This document shows, piece after piece, positions 53,800 through 62,172 of a stretch of DNA of 64,000 bases. The notes beneath the pieces are model-generated. The model searched no databases and was not told the DNA's origin. It saw only the letters and a program-made list of their open reading frames with translations. Position 1 is the stretch's first letter; each line of letters opens with the position of its first letter. The DNA lies in assembly GCA_902526825.1 (NCBI GenBank), contig CABZMN010000004.1, positions 1 through 64,000 of the forward strand, written 5' to 3'. The stretch comes from an uncultured Candidatus Actinomarina sp. (GTDB lineage Bacteria; Actinomycetota; Acidimicrobiia; Actinomarinales; Actinomarinaceae). Made by a program: the position numbers and the translations under genes.

Positions 53800-53826
53800 A
53801 TTTATTTACACATATCTTGAGCTTAC

Positions 53827-53839
53827 TAATATTAAGTAT
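53827..53839 (+). promoter_or_regulatory. Leaderless-type promoter of nfuA
   Basis: TAATAT (53827-53832) lies seven bases before the nfuA ATG. Confidence 0.45.
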
Positions 53840-54472
53840 ATGACTGATGAATTTAAATTCAATATTGGAGATAGTGCTGTCAGTAAGATTATTGAATTAA
53901 AAGAACAAGAACCTGGAGATAAAGATTATGCTCTATTCTTACAGATAGATGGTGTACAAGGTAATCAATATACCTATGATCTTAGTTTTTTAGATATTGA
54001 ACAAGCTAGACCAGATGATAAAAATATTGATTTTGGTGATTTGTCTGTAATTATAGCCAGTAAAGATATAGATAATTTTAATGGTGCAGTACTAGAAATG
54101 TCAGATGATCCAAATGCACCAGGACTCACAATGGACAACCCAAATACTCCAAGTCCTTCAATGGTTGGTAACCCTGAAGATTTACCTGAACTTACGGGTG
54201 AACTTGCAGAGAAGGTGCAAACAGTTCTTGAAAGCCAAATTAATCCAGCAATAGCATCTCACGGAGGAAAGGCATCTTTAGTTGGTATTGAAGGTCAAGA
54301 TGTTTATCTTAGACTTGGTGGGGGCTGTCAAGGATGTGGAATGGCTCAAGTAACTCTTACTCAAGGAATAGAAACAGCTTTACGAGATGCTGTACCTGAA
54401 ATAGGAAATATTATTGATGCAACTGATCACGCTTCAGGAAATAATCCTTATTTCGAATCGTCTAAAAAATAA
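53840..54472 (+). CDS. nfuA: Fe-S biogenesis protein NfuA
   Basis: 210 residues. The N-terminal region (about 1-100) is a degenerate A-type/HesB scaffold without the usual Cys residues. It is followed by a linker rich in Pro and Asn and by a C-terminal Nfu domain with NPAIASHGGKASL and GGGCQGCGMAQVTL, whose Cys pair binds a shared [4Fe-4S] cluster. It delivers clusters to target proteins. It fits the E. coli NfuA architecture. Convergent with the quinone oxidoreductase gene with no gap. Confidence 0.9.
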   Translation: MTDEFKFNIGDSAVSKIIELKEQEPGDKDYALFLQIDGVQGNQYTYDLSFLDIEQARPDDKNIDFGDLSVIIASKDIDNFNGAVLEMSDDPNAPGLTMDNPNTPSPSMVGNPEDLPELTGELAEKVQTVLESQINPAIASHGGKASLVGIEGQDVYLRLGGGCQGCGMAQVTLTQGIETALRDAVPEIGNIIDATDHASGNNPYFESSKK

Positions 54473-55447
54473 TTAAAAACGGATTACTGTTTTCCCAATA
54501 TTTTTTCTAGATAGAAAGTTTTCAAGTGCTAAAGAAGTCTCTTCTATTGGATGAATATTTTTTGGTTGTATCACTAGTTCATCCTTTTCAATAAATTTAA
54601 TTAATTCTTTAAAGTCTTCAGCTGTCTCTTCTGGAGAAGTTGTAGTCCATCTTCCCCACCAAACTCCAACTATTGAGACTCCCTTAACAAGAGTTAAATT
54701 TAATGGAATTTTTGGTATATTGCCGTCTGTAAAACCTATTACTAGCAACCTTCCATTCCATGCTGTTGCTCTCAATGCTTGTTCTGTTATATCTCCTCCA
54801 ACAGGATCCATAACAACATCTACTCCTTTTCCATCAGTAAGTTCTTTAACTGTTTCCTTCAGTTCAATTTGATCATATCTAATAATTTCATCTGCTCCCA
54901 ATGATTTAACATATTCTGCTTTTTCATCACTGCCAACTGCACATATAGTTTTGACTCCCATTATTTTCGCTAGTTGTATCGTTGCCGTCCCTATACCCCC
55001 TGACGCACCAAGAACAAGAAGAGACTCATTCTTTTGAATATTTGCTCTTCTTTTGAGTGCGTAATAACAAGTTCCATAATTTATAGGCAAGCTTGCCCCA
55101 GCCATTGAATCGACTTTTTCTGATACTGGTATAACAAGATTCTTATCTACAGAAACATATTCAGAAAAACCTCCTATTGGTGGCAGAGCTATTACTTTGG
55201 TCCCAATCTTAAGATCAACATCATCTCCAGTTTCTTCAACATATCCACAAACTTCATTACCAGGAGTAAAAGGCGGGTCTATTACAATTTGATATTTACC
55301 TTGAACCATTAAAGCATCTGGAAAATTAACACCTGCTGCTTGTACTTTTACTAGTACTTCATTTTTACTTGGCTTTGGTGTTTCAATATCTTTAATCTCA
55401 AGCAGGTTAGGATCACCTATTTTTGTACAAACAACAGCTTTCATCAA
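54473..55447 (-). CDS. NAD(P)H:quinone oxidoreductase-like MDR-family protein
   Basis: 324 residues of the medium-chain dehydrogenase superfamily without zinc. VQAAGVNFPDALMVQGKY and PFTPGNEVCGYVEE in the catalytic domain, VLGASGGIGTATIQLAKIMG in the NADPH domain and MDPVGGDITEQALR are characteristic. It could act as an enoyl or crotonyl thioester reductase or as a quinone reductase. It overlaps the upstream 4-hydroxybutyryl-CoA dehydratase-like gene by four bases, so a CoA-thioester role is suggested. Confidence 0.87.
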   Translation of the reverse strand: MMKAVVCTKIGDPNLLEIKDIETPKPSKNEVLVKVQAAGVNFPDALMVQGKYQIVIDPPFTPGNEVCGYVEETGDDVDLKIGTKVIALPPIGGFSEYVSVDKNLVIPVSEKVDSMAGASLPINYGTCYYALKRRANIQKNESLLVLGASGGIGTATIQLAKIMGVKTICAVGSDEKAEYVKSLGADEIIRYDQIELKETVKELTDGKGVDVVMDPVGGDITEQALRATAWNGRLLVIGFTDGNIPKIPLNLTLVKGVSIVGVWWGRWTTTSPEETAEDFKELIKFIEKDELVIQPKNIHPIEETSLALENFLSRKNIGKTVIRF

Positions 55448-56898
55448 TCTTCTCTTTTGATTATTCCAGAGAGTTTCTTTGCAAAGTTTTTCTTTTCTTC
55501 AATATCTACTTTTCTAGAAATTTGTATTCTTTGAGCTTGTGGTGATCCAGCTCCATGCATTGATTCAGTTAAATAAGCAACAGCATTTCTTCCTAATGTC
55601 ATATTTTCAATAAGTCGTAACATGCTTACACGATCTTCCGTATTTACATCTTCTTTGCCTTTCAAGTATTTCAATAGGTTTGGTGACATCTCACTTTCAT
55701 TTATGTCAATACCTGAAGGCATTGATGCAACTAGTCCACCAGCTAAATCTTGCGCCAACCTTCCTATCTCATAAGTTTCTTTTGTAACATGCTGTTTGCA
55801 GACATTTGCTAATAAATCGTCATTTATATAATTTCCACTTTTTGTTTTTTTTCCTTGCAAAGATGAAGCAATTCCCGTTGCATAAATAGTTTCATTTAAT
55901 TTATTCATTTCAATCAATTTTTCTTTAATATGTGATTTATCTTCAACACCGTTATATTCGGCAATACTTGCTGCTGCCCCTATCATTACATCCCCAACAC
56001 CTGATTTACATACATACGACCTTCGATGATAACATGTAAATCTTTCGACAAGCATTGCAGCAAAATCATATTCACCATTCATAAATATAAATTCGTTTGG
56101 AATGAATACATTATCAAAAATAACCATTGCTTCTTGACCAGCAAAATATTTATTTCCAACATCATATTCACCTGGCTCCATACTTCTGGTGTCACAGGAT
56201 TGTCGTCCATAGATGTATGTAATACCTTCTGTCTCAATGGGCAAGGCTCCTACAATTGCATAATCTTTATCATTTTCAGTAAGCCTTAGAGTTGGCATAA
56301 CAACCATCCAATGAGAATTTATACATCCTGTTTGATGAGCTTTAGCTCCTGAGACATAAACACCATTATCATCTCTTTTAACAACTCTCAAATATAAATC
56401 TTGGTCCGCTTGTTGGTGTGGAGGTTTTGATCTATCACCTTTAACATCAGTCATAGCTCCACCAATCACAAAATTACCCTCATGCATTTTTGTTAAAAAA
56501 TTGATAAATTTGTCATGGTAATTTGTCTTATATTTTTCATCAATCTCATATGTTACGGAATGGAGGGCATTGAATGCATCCATTCCTACACATCTTTGGA
56601 AACACGTACCAGTTAACTGACCAAGTTTCCTTTGCATTTCATTTTGCATAAATAAATCTTCACTGCTGTTCGCAATATGTAAAAATCGATTAATTGGCTC
56701 ATTTGTATAAGGTGAAATAGTTGTAGCCAAATCAGGGTCTCTATCTGCTAATGCATAAGTTTCAGCCATAGCTTCAATACTTGGTTTGATAATTGGATGA
56801 GTGAGCGGATCTTTTACTAGTTCACCCATGAGATAGATAGTTAGATTTCTATTTTTTAGAGAGTTAATATAATCTGATTTTGTACGAATTTTGGTCAT
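55444..56898 (-). CDS. 4-hydroxybutyryl-CoA dehydratase / vinylacetyl-CoA isomerase-like protein (HpaB superfamily)
   Basis: 484 residues, close to the 490 of clostridial AbfD. The known [4Fe-4S] ligands Cys99 and Cys103 of AbfD are found at the same numbers here (GTCFQRCVG). A His291-to-Cys297 pair (YHRRSYVCKSG) corresponds to His292 and Cys299, with one residue fewer between them if I recall the clostridial sequence correctly. GVYVSGAKAHQTG and SGVGDVMIGAA also match. Plain HpaB hydroxylases lack this Cys set. It is expected to convert 4-hydroxybutyryl-CoA to crotonyl-CoA with FAD and an Fe-S cluster. TATAAT lies five bases before the ATG. Confidence 0.8.
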   Translation of the reverse strand: MTKIRTKSDYINSLKNRNLTIYLMGELVKDPLTHPIIKPSIEAMAETYALADRDPDLATTISPYTNEPINRFLHIANSSEDLFMQNEMQRKLGQLTGTCFQRCVGMDAFNALHSVTYEIDEKYKTNYHDKFINFLTKMHEGNFVIGGAMTDVKGDRSKPPHQQADQDLYLRVVKRDDNGVYVSGAKAHQTGCINSHWMVVMPTLRLTENDKDYAIVGALPIETEGITYIYGRQSCDTRSMEPGEYDVGNKYFAGQEAMVIFDNVFIPNEFIFMNGEYDFAAMLVERFTCYHRRSYVCKSGVGDVMIGAAASIAEYNGVEDKSHIKEKLIEMNKLNETIYATGIASSLQGKKTKSGNYINDDLLANVCKQHVTKETYEIGRLAQDLAGGLVASMPSGIDINESEMSPNLLKYLKGKEDVNTEDRVSMLRLIENMTLGRNAVAYLTESMHGAGSPQAQRIQISRKVDIEEKKNFAKKLSGIIKRED

Positions 56899-56903
56899 AC
56901 ATC

Positions 56904-56909
56904 ATTATA
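56904..56909 (-). promoter_or_regulatory. -10 box of the 4-hydroxybutyryl-CoA dehydratase-like gene
   Basis: A consensus TATAAT on the minus strand with five bases to the ATG. It fits leaderless transcription of the two-gene unit. Confidence 0.5.
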
Positions 56910-56952
56910 AATTGTAAGATTGTGATTTAAAATCTAGTTAGAAATTTATAAT

Positions 56953-58131
56953 TTAAATAACTTCAAATAAGCCAGCTGCACCCATACCACCGCCAACACA
57001 CATAGTTACAACTACGAATTTTGCGTTTCTTCTCTTACCTTCCATTAATGCATGCATTGTCATTCTTGCACCAGTCATTCCATATGGATGGCCTATTGAG
57101 ATTGAGCCGCCATTGACATTGTAAATACTATTATCGATACCAAGTTCGTCTCTACAGTATAAAGTTTGAACAGCAAACGCTTCATTTAGCTCCCAAAGGT
57201 CTATATCCTCAATTTTCAAATTGAATTTATTCAATAAATCTGGCACTGCATATACAGGACCTATTCCCATTTCCTCTGGTGCTAATGCTGATACTGTCAT
57301 ACCTCTGTAATATCCAAGTGGTTCTAGGCTTCTTTTTTCTGCTTCACTTGCTTCCATTAAAACAACAGAAGCTGAACCATCTGATAATTGTGAAGCATTG
57401 CCAGCTGTAATGAACTTTCCTTCTCCGTAAACTGGAGGAAGTGAGGATAAACCTTCTAAATTTGTCTCTGGTCTATTTCCCTCATCTTTTGTTAATTTAA
57501 CATCTTCATCAGTAACTTCGCCGGTTTCTTTATTTTTGACACTCTTGGTTGTAGTTGTTGAGATAATCTCGTCATCAAACTTATTACTTTCTTGAGCAGC
57601 TGCAGTTCTTTGTTGGCTTTGTAATGAATATTCATCTTGATATTCTCTTGAGATATTATATTTTTCAGCAACAAAATCAGCAGTTTCGATCATAGGCATG
57701 TAAGCGTTATCTGCAAGTTTTACCACATTTGGATCTGGAGCAAATCGCAATTCAGCAGTTTGAACCAACGATATAGATTCAACACCGCCTGCAACAACAA
57801 CATTCATATTGTCTGTCATTATTTGTTTTGCACCAGTAGCAATGGCCATTAGGCCAGAAGAACATTGTCTATCTATTGTCATTCCTGGAACAGTAATTGG
57901 TAATCCTGCTGCGATTCCACTTAGTCTTCCGATATTTAAAGCTTGTGAGCCTTGTTGTTGAGCACAACCCATGATGACATCCTCTATTTCATTTGGATCA
58001 ACATTTGCTCTTTCAACAGCTTCTTTGATTGAATAAGAACCTAATGTAGGAGCATCTGTTTTGTTGTATGCTCCACGATAAGCTTTTCCAATAGGTGTTC
58101 TTGCTGCTGATACTATTACTGCTTCTCTCAT
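56953..58131 (-). CDS. Acetyl-CoA acetyltransferase (thiolase)
   Basis: 392 residues. Active-site Cys90 in [16 protein letters not shown], then [18 protein letters not shown] with the His, and [14 protein letters not shown] with the second Cys. Splits acetoacetyl-CoA or longer 3-ketoacyl-CoA, or condenses two acetyl-CoA. AAAGAAGACTAAAG before the ATG gives a purine-rich leader. It sits between a MaoC hydratase gene upstream and the dehydratase-like gene downstream on the same strand. Confidence 0.94.
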   Translation of the reverse strand: MREAVIVSAARTPIGKAYRGAYNKTDAPTLGSYSIKEAVERANVDPNEIEDVIMGCAQQQGSQALNIGRLSGIAAGLPITVPGMTIDRQCSSGLMAIATGAKQIMTDNMNVVVAGGVESISLVQTAELRFAPDPNVVKLADNAYMPMIETADFVAEKYNISREYQDEYSLQSQQRTAAAQESNKFDDEIISTTTTKSVKNKETGEVTDEDVKLTKDEGNRPETNLEGLSSLPPVYGEGKFITAGNASQLSDGSASVVLMEASEAEKRSLEPLGYYRGMTVSALAPEEMGIGPVYAVPDLLNKFNLKIEDIDLWELNEAFAVQTLYCRDELGIDNSIYNVNGGSISIGHPYGMTGARMTMHALMEGKRRNAKFVVVTMCVGGGMGAAGLFEVI

Positions 58132-58148
58132 CTTTAGTCTTCTTTCTT

Positions 58149-58610
58149 CTATTCTGTAATTATAAATAAAGTTAAAGGCTCAACAATAGCTGCTGGTTTA
58201 TCTTTACCTTCTATTTCAATTGTAGCAGTATGCTTTACCAACCATCTACCAGCTTTTTTATACTGGACATCTGACAAAACAAATCTCCCTCTAATCTTGC
58301 TATTTACTGGCACAGCTTCCATGAAACGAACTTTATCAAGTCCGTAATTAATTGCCATTTGAATATTTTCTGGCATGACAGTGTTGTCGGCAGATAAGTA
58401 AGTTATCATACTCAATGTCAGGAATCCATGAGCTATTGTAGTTCCCCATGGAGTGCTTTTAGCCATTTCTTCATCAACATGAATAAATTGATGATCGTTT
58501 GTACCTTCTGCAAATTGATTTATCCTATCTTGATTTATTTCGAACCAGTCTGAAACACCAACCTCTTGACCAATATATTTTTCCATTTCCTCTGCAGGTA
58601 CAATCATCAT
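58149..58610 (-). CDS. MaoC-like enoyl-CoA hydratase
   Basis: 153-residue hotdog-fold hydratase. [18 protein letters not shown] and [18 protein letters not shown] carry the catalytic Asp/His (hydratase 2) motif. It adds water to a trans-2-enoyl-CoA, usually giving the (3R)-hydroxyacyl-CoA that the SDR at 49.8 kb could use. It overlaps the phosphotransferase gene upstream by four bases. Confidence 0.9.
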   Translation of the reverse strand: MMIVPAEEMEKYIGQEVGVSDWFEINQDRINQFAEGTNDHQFIHVDEEMAKSTPWGTTIAHGFLTLSMITYLSADNTVMPENIQMAINYGLDKVRFMEAVPVNSKIRGRFVLSDVQYKKAGRWLVKHTATIEIEGKDKPAAIVEPLTLFIITE

Positions 58611-59623
58611 GTTATCTCCTCTAATAAATTTTTATTCGCCGCTTTATTTGCAAACTTTATTGTACTGTCCTTAAATGATTCTATTTCATTTTCATTTGTT
58701 TTTCCATATGATCCCATGGAATATCTTATGTACACCCCTTCCATTATCATTGCATGTTTCCAATAAGATAACCTTGTGTAAAATTCAATATCTTTTAAAT
58801 CTAGATTTGATTCATTTAGATATAGTTTAATTACATCCTCACGTGTAGGAAATCCACCAGACAGGGTAGGAGAGTAAATAAATGGTGAGTCTTTTTCTTT
58901 CTTTGTGTTCCAAGATGCTATAACTGTTCCCATATCTGCAAGCGGATCTCCTAAAGTACAAAGTTCCCAATCCAGTACGGCTGTTACTTTATTATCATTT
59001 ACTCGAACATTATCTAATCTGTAATCTCCATGAACTATTCCAACAGTTTGTTGTGGAGGAATATAATCAAGAAGTAAATTAGTTGCACTTTCTAATTCTT
59101 TTATTTCTCTAACTTTTTGAGATTGAAATTGTTTATTCCATCTTTTTATTTGTCTTACTACGTAATTTTCATGTTTTCCTAAATCACTTAATTCTGAATT
59201 TATAACATTAAAATTGTGTATTTCTGTAAGAGCTTTAATGAATGATTCAGTAATTGTTTTTTTCTGTGATTGGTCATAGCTCCCTGCCACTTGGTCGTTA
59301 GCTATCGTATCACCCTCAATAAATTCCATAATATAAAAATCATCTGTAGATAACTGCTTCTTTTCATATAGATAGAATGGTTTTGGAACCCTTAAACCAT
59401 TTTCATTTAAAACTTTTAATATTTTATATTCCCTACCCATATTGTGTGCAGATTCTAATTTGAGTCCAAATGGAGGCCGTCTTAATACAAATGTATTTGA
59501 ATCATCAAAAATTTTAAATGTAATATTTGATCTTCCTACTTTAAATTGTTCAAAGTTGAAATCTTCTGAAATATCTACAACTGTAGAAATATATTTCTTT
59601 AGTTTGTCGCTAAAAAAGTCCAT
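58607..59623 (-). CDS. APH-fold phosphotransferase, ACAD10/11 kinase-domain-like
   Basis: About 338 residues with the aminoglycoside phosphotransferase/choline kinase fold. VGIVHGDYRLDNVRV is the catalytic loop and VLDWELCTLGDPLADMG the metal-binding segment, the exact form found in the N-terminal kinase of animal ACAD10/ACAD11. In mammals that kinase phosphorylates 4-hydroxyacyl-CoAs. The neighbouring divergent gene is an ACAD10/11-like acyl-CoA dehydrogenase, so the two halves are split here. TAATAT lies eight bases before ATG 59623; an upstream TTG at 59626 is less likely. Confidence 0.88.
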   Translation of the reverse strand: MDFFSDKLKKYISTVVDISEDFNFEQFKVGRSNITFKIFDDSNTFVLRRPPFGLKLESAHNMGREYKILKVLNENGLRVPKPFYLYEKKQLSTDDFYIMEFIEGDTIANDQVAGSYDQSQKKTITESFIKALTEIHNFNVINSELSDLGKHENYVVRQIKRWNKQFQSQKVREIKELESATNLLLDYIPPQQTVGIVHGDYRLDNVRVNDNKVTAVLDWELCTLGDPLADMGTVIASWNTKKEKDSPFIYSPTLSGGFPTREDVIKLYLNESNLDLKDIEFYTRLSYWKHAMIMEGVYIRYSMGSYGKTNENEIESFKDSTIKFANKAANKNLLEEIT

Positions 59624-59683
59624 CAAACAACATATTAATGAAAGTTTTTTGGTTCAGAAGTTTAAATTGATACAATAAGAATG
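59624..59683. promoter_or_regulatory. Divergent leaderless-type promoters of the kinase and acyl-CoA dehydrogenase genes
   Basis: On the minus strand TAATAT (59632-59637) is eight bases before ATG 59623. On the plus strand TACAAT (59671-59676) is four bases before ATG 59681 and seven before a second ATG at 59684. Confidence 0.5.
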
Positions 59684-60889
59684 ATGGATTTTAATTTCTC
59701 TAAAGAATCACTTGAATTACAAGATAAGCTAAAAACCTTTTTCGCTGACCATATTTACCCAAATGAGGACCTCTATGAGAAGGCAATTAATGATTCAGGA
59801 GATCCATTGCATATTCCAGAAATATTAAATGAGCTTAAATCAAAAGCTAAAAGTGAAAATTTGTGGAATTTATTTCTCCCTGACAAGGAATATGGATATG
59901 GATTATCAAATATTGACTATGCACCATTAGCTGAGATAACAGGTCATAATTGGTGGGCTCCTGAAGTATTTAATTGCTCTGCCCCTGATACAGGAAATAT
60001 GGAAATTTTAGCCGAGTTTGGAACAGCAGAACAAAAAAAACAATGGCTTGAACCACTTCTTGAAGGAGAAATAAGATCATGCTTCGCAATGACTGAGCCA
60101 AATGTAGCTTCCTCAGATGCTACAAACATAGGAAGTTCAATTGTCAGTGACGGTGACAATTATGTAATTAATGGTCGTAAATGGTGGACTTCAAATGCAA
60201 TAAATCCAAATGCAAAAATATGTATTTTCATGGGTGTGACGAACCCAGATAGTCCTCCATACCAAAGGCAGAGCCAAGTATTAGTTCCTATGGATAGCGA
60301 GGGACTATCGATAATCAGACCAATGCAAGTATTTGGATATGATGATGGATACACAGGACATCCAGAGCTTTTATTTGAAAATGTCGTTGTTCCAAAATCT
60401 AACATCATTGGGGGAGAAGGAATGGGATTTAAAATAGCTCAAGCTAGGCTTGGGCCTGGAAGAATACATCATTGTATGAGGGCTATCGGAATGGCAGAGA
60501 GAGCATTATCTCTTATGATCGACCGATCACTTGAAAGAGAAACATTTGGTCAAAAATTAGCTGAACAAGGTGTTATTCAAGATTGGATTGCTCGCTCAAG
60601 AATAAAAATAGAGGAAGCAAGATTACTAACTTTGAAAACTGCATGGCTAATCGATACAGTTGGTAAAGAAGAAGCAAAAATAGAAATCTCATCTATAAAA
60701 GTATCTGTTGTTGAGGCTGCTTCTTACGTCATCGACAAAGCTATACAAACGTTTGGCGCAATGGGGTTATCCCAAGACACTCCACTAGCTAGGATGTCTG
60801 CAGGAGCTCGTGTATTAAGAATTGCAGATGGACCAGATGAAGTTCACTTAAGATCAATAGCAAGAAGAGAAATTAATAAACATAGATAA
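59681..60889 (+). CDS. Acyl-CoA dehydrogenase, ACAD10/11-like
   Basis: 402 residues. FAMTEPNVASSDATNIGSSI is the FAD signature, GRKWWTSNAINPNAKICIFMG the following block, and FGAMGLSQDTPLARM near the end. WWAPEVFNCSAPDTGNMEIL is typical of the ACAD10/11 group. It is divergent from the matching kinase-domain gene and is followed two bases later by a 3-hydroxyacyl-CoA dehydrogenase gene. Two tandem ATG codons occur; 59684 suits the -10 distance better. Confidence 0.93.
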   Translation: MMDFNFSKESLELQDKLKTFFADHIYPNEDLYEKAINDSGDPLHIPEILNELKSKAKSENLWNLFLPDKEYGYGLSNIDYAPLAEITGHNWWAPEVFNCSAPDTGNMEILAEFGTAEQKKQWLEPLLEGEIRSCFAMTEPNVASSDATNIGSSIVSDGDNYVINGRKWWTSNAINPNAKICIFMGVTNPDSPPYQRQSQVLVPMDSEGLSIIRPMQVFGYDDGYTGHPELLFENVVVPKSNIIGGEGMGFKIAQARLGPGRIHHCMRAIGMAERALSLMIDRSLERETFGQKLAEQGVIQDWIARSRIKIEEARLLTLKTAWLIDTVGKEEAKIEISSIKVSVVEAASYVIDKAIQTFGAMGLSQDTPLARMSAGARVLRIADGPDEVHLRSIARREINKHR

Positions 60890-60891
60890 TT

Positions 60892-61758
60892 ATGGAAAAA
60901 GTTGCAGTTATCGGTGGTGGACAAATGGGAAGTCAGATTGCGGCTTTATCAGCAATGTCAGGTCATGAAACAAGTATCTTTGATAGCAATAAAGAATATT
61001 TAGATAGCAAATTAGTTTTTACCAAAGAGAATATAGAAAATTTAGTTTCTAAAGACTTGATAAAAAAAGAAAGCTTGGATAATTTTAACCAAAATCTTAA
61101 AGTTTATGATTCACTTGAAACGGTGGTAGATGATAAAACATTTGTAATTGAAGCTGTAGTTGAAAGATTTGACATAAAAAAAGAAATTTTTTCAACGATT
61201 TCAAAAATACTCGATGAGGATGTTGTTCTTGCAACAAACAGTTCATTTATAGCTGCATCAGAAATTGCGCAACACTGTAAACATCCCGAGAGATTTATAA
61301 ATATGCACTTCTTTTACCCTCCATTAAGAATGGATCTCATTGAAATTTCATTTCCAGAATCCACTAGCAAAGAAATAGTTGATAGGACTAAAGAACTGAG
61401 CAAATTGATGGGAAGAACAGTTGTAACTTTAAATAAAGAAACACCAGGCTTTATTGTAAACAGGATGTTAGGTGCGTTAGTTGATGAGGCCTACGAATTA
61501 TATGACGAAGGAATAGCCGACTTTAAAGATATAGACCTAGCAATTAAGAAAGGATTGAACCATCCACTAGGACCATTTGAATTGACTGATTACTCAGGCT
61601 TGGATATTAGTTATTATTCAAAACTTAAAATTTATAATGAAACAAAAAACCCAAAAGATAAACCCAAAAAATTTCTAGAAGAAAAAGTTAAAGATGGGAA
61701 ATTGGGTGTAAAAACAGGAGAAGGTTTTTACAATTATGACAAACCTTCAAAGTCTTGA
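60892..61758 (+). CDS. 3-hydroxybutyryl-CoA / 3-hydroxyacyl-CoA dehydrogenase
   Basis: 288 residues. The NAD domain opens VAVIGGGQMGSQIAALSAMS, then ATNSSFIAASEIA and NMHFFYPP with the catalytic His, and ETPGFIVNRML linking to the C-terminal helical domain (GLNHPLGPFELTDYSGLD). Oxidises (3S)-hydroxyacyl-CoA to 3-ketoacyl-CoA. With the thiolase and the 4-hydroxybutyryl-CoA dehydratase-like protein it could complete a C4 route to acetyl-CoA. The end overlaps the convergent PPOX gene by 25 bases. Confidence 0.93.
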   Translation: MEKVAVIGGGQMGSQIAALSAMSGHETSIFDSNKEYLDSKLVFTKENIENLVSKDLIKKESLDNFNQNLKVYDSLETVVDDKTFVIEAVVERFDIKKEIFSTISKILDEDVVLATNSSFIAASEIAQHCKHPERFINMHFFYPPLRMDLIEISFPESTSKEIVDRTKELSKLMGRTVVTLNKETPGFIVNRMLGALVDEAYELYDEGIADFKDIDLAIKKGLNHPLGPFELTDYSGLDISYYSKLKIYNETKNPKDKPKKFLEEKVKDGKLGVKTGEGFYNYDKPSKS

Positions 61759-62153
61759 TCTTTAAGATTAAAAAAGAATTCTCTTTCGGCTTTTATTTTT
61801 AAAATTATTCTTTCAGATTGAATTTCAAAAGGGTATGGTTTGTTCCAATATTTTTGAGATAGATCATTAATATTCTTTAAAGCGTCTTCACCTGTAATTT
61901 CACCCACTACTTCTCCTCTAATTTCCACAAATTTAAACTCATTGTCATGCTTCCAGATCATAACATTGACTCTTGGGTCATCTTTTACATTTAAATATTT
62001 TCTACGGTGAATTTCTGTATTTATTAAAATATTTTCACCATCTGTATCAACCCACATTACGTGTGTTTGAGGGGCACCACTTTTAAAGAGCGTCGTTAAA
62101 GTTGCATAATTCGGCTCTTTTGCCATTGCAATCGTTTTTTTATCTAATCCCAT
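61734..62153 (-). CDS. PPOX-class flavin/F420-dependent oxidoreductase
   Basis: 139-residue split-barrel protein. YATLTTLFKSGAPQTHVMWV, a LINTEIHRRKYLNVKDDPRV segment and EIRGEVVGEI match the Rv1155-like F420-binding family; RKxxN with Lys and the DPRV turn contact the cofactor phosphates. It reduces an unknown substrate. The presence of a CofC-like gene elsewhere in the window supports F420 over FMN. TATGAT is six bases before the ATG; the divergent dtd start is 19 bases away. Confidence 0.8.
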   Translation of the reverse strand: MGLDKKTIAMAKEPNYATLTTLFKSGAPQTHVMWVDTDGENILINTEIHRRKYLNVKDDPRVNVMIWKHDNEFKFVEIRGEVVGEITGEDALKNINDLSQKYWNKPYPFEIQSERIILKIKAEREFFFNLKDQDFEGLS

Positions 62154-62172
62154 ATAATTATCATAGAATATT

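Noticed and set aside
55444..56898. 4-hydroxyphenylacetate 3-hydroxylase (HpaB)
   Set aside because: The Cys99/Cys103 and His291/Cys297 set is that of the Fe-S dehydratase branch, and the neighbours are CoA-thioester genes, not aromatic catabolism or a flavin reductase.
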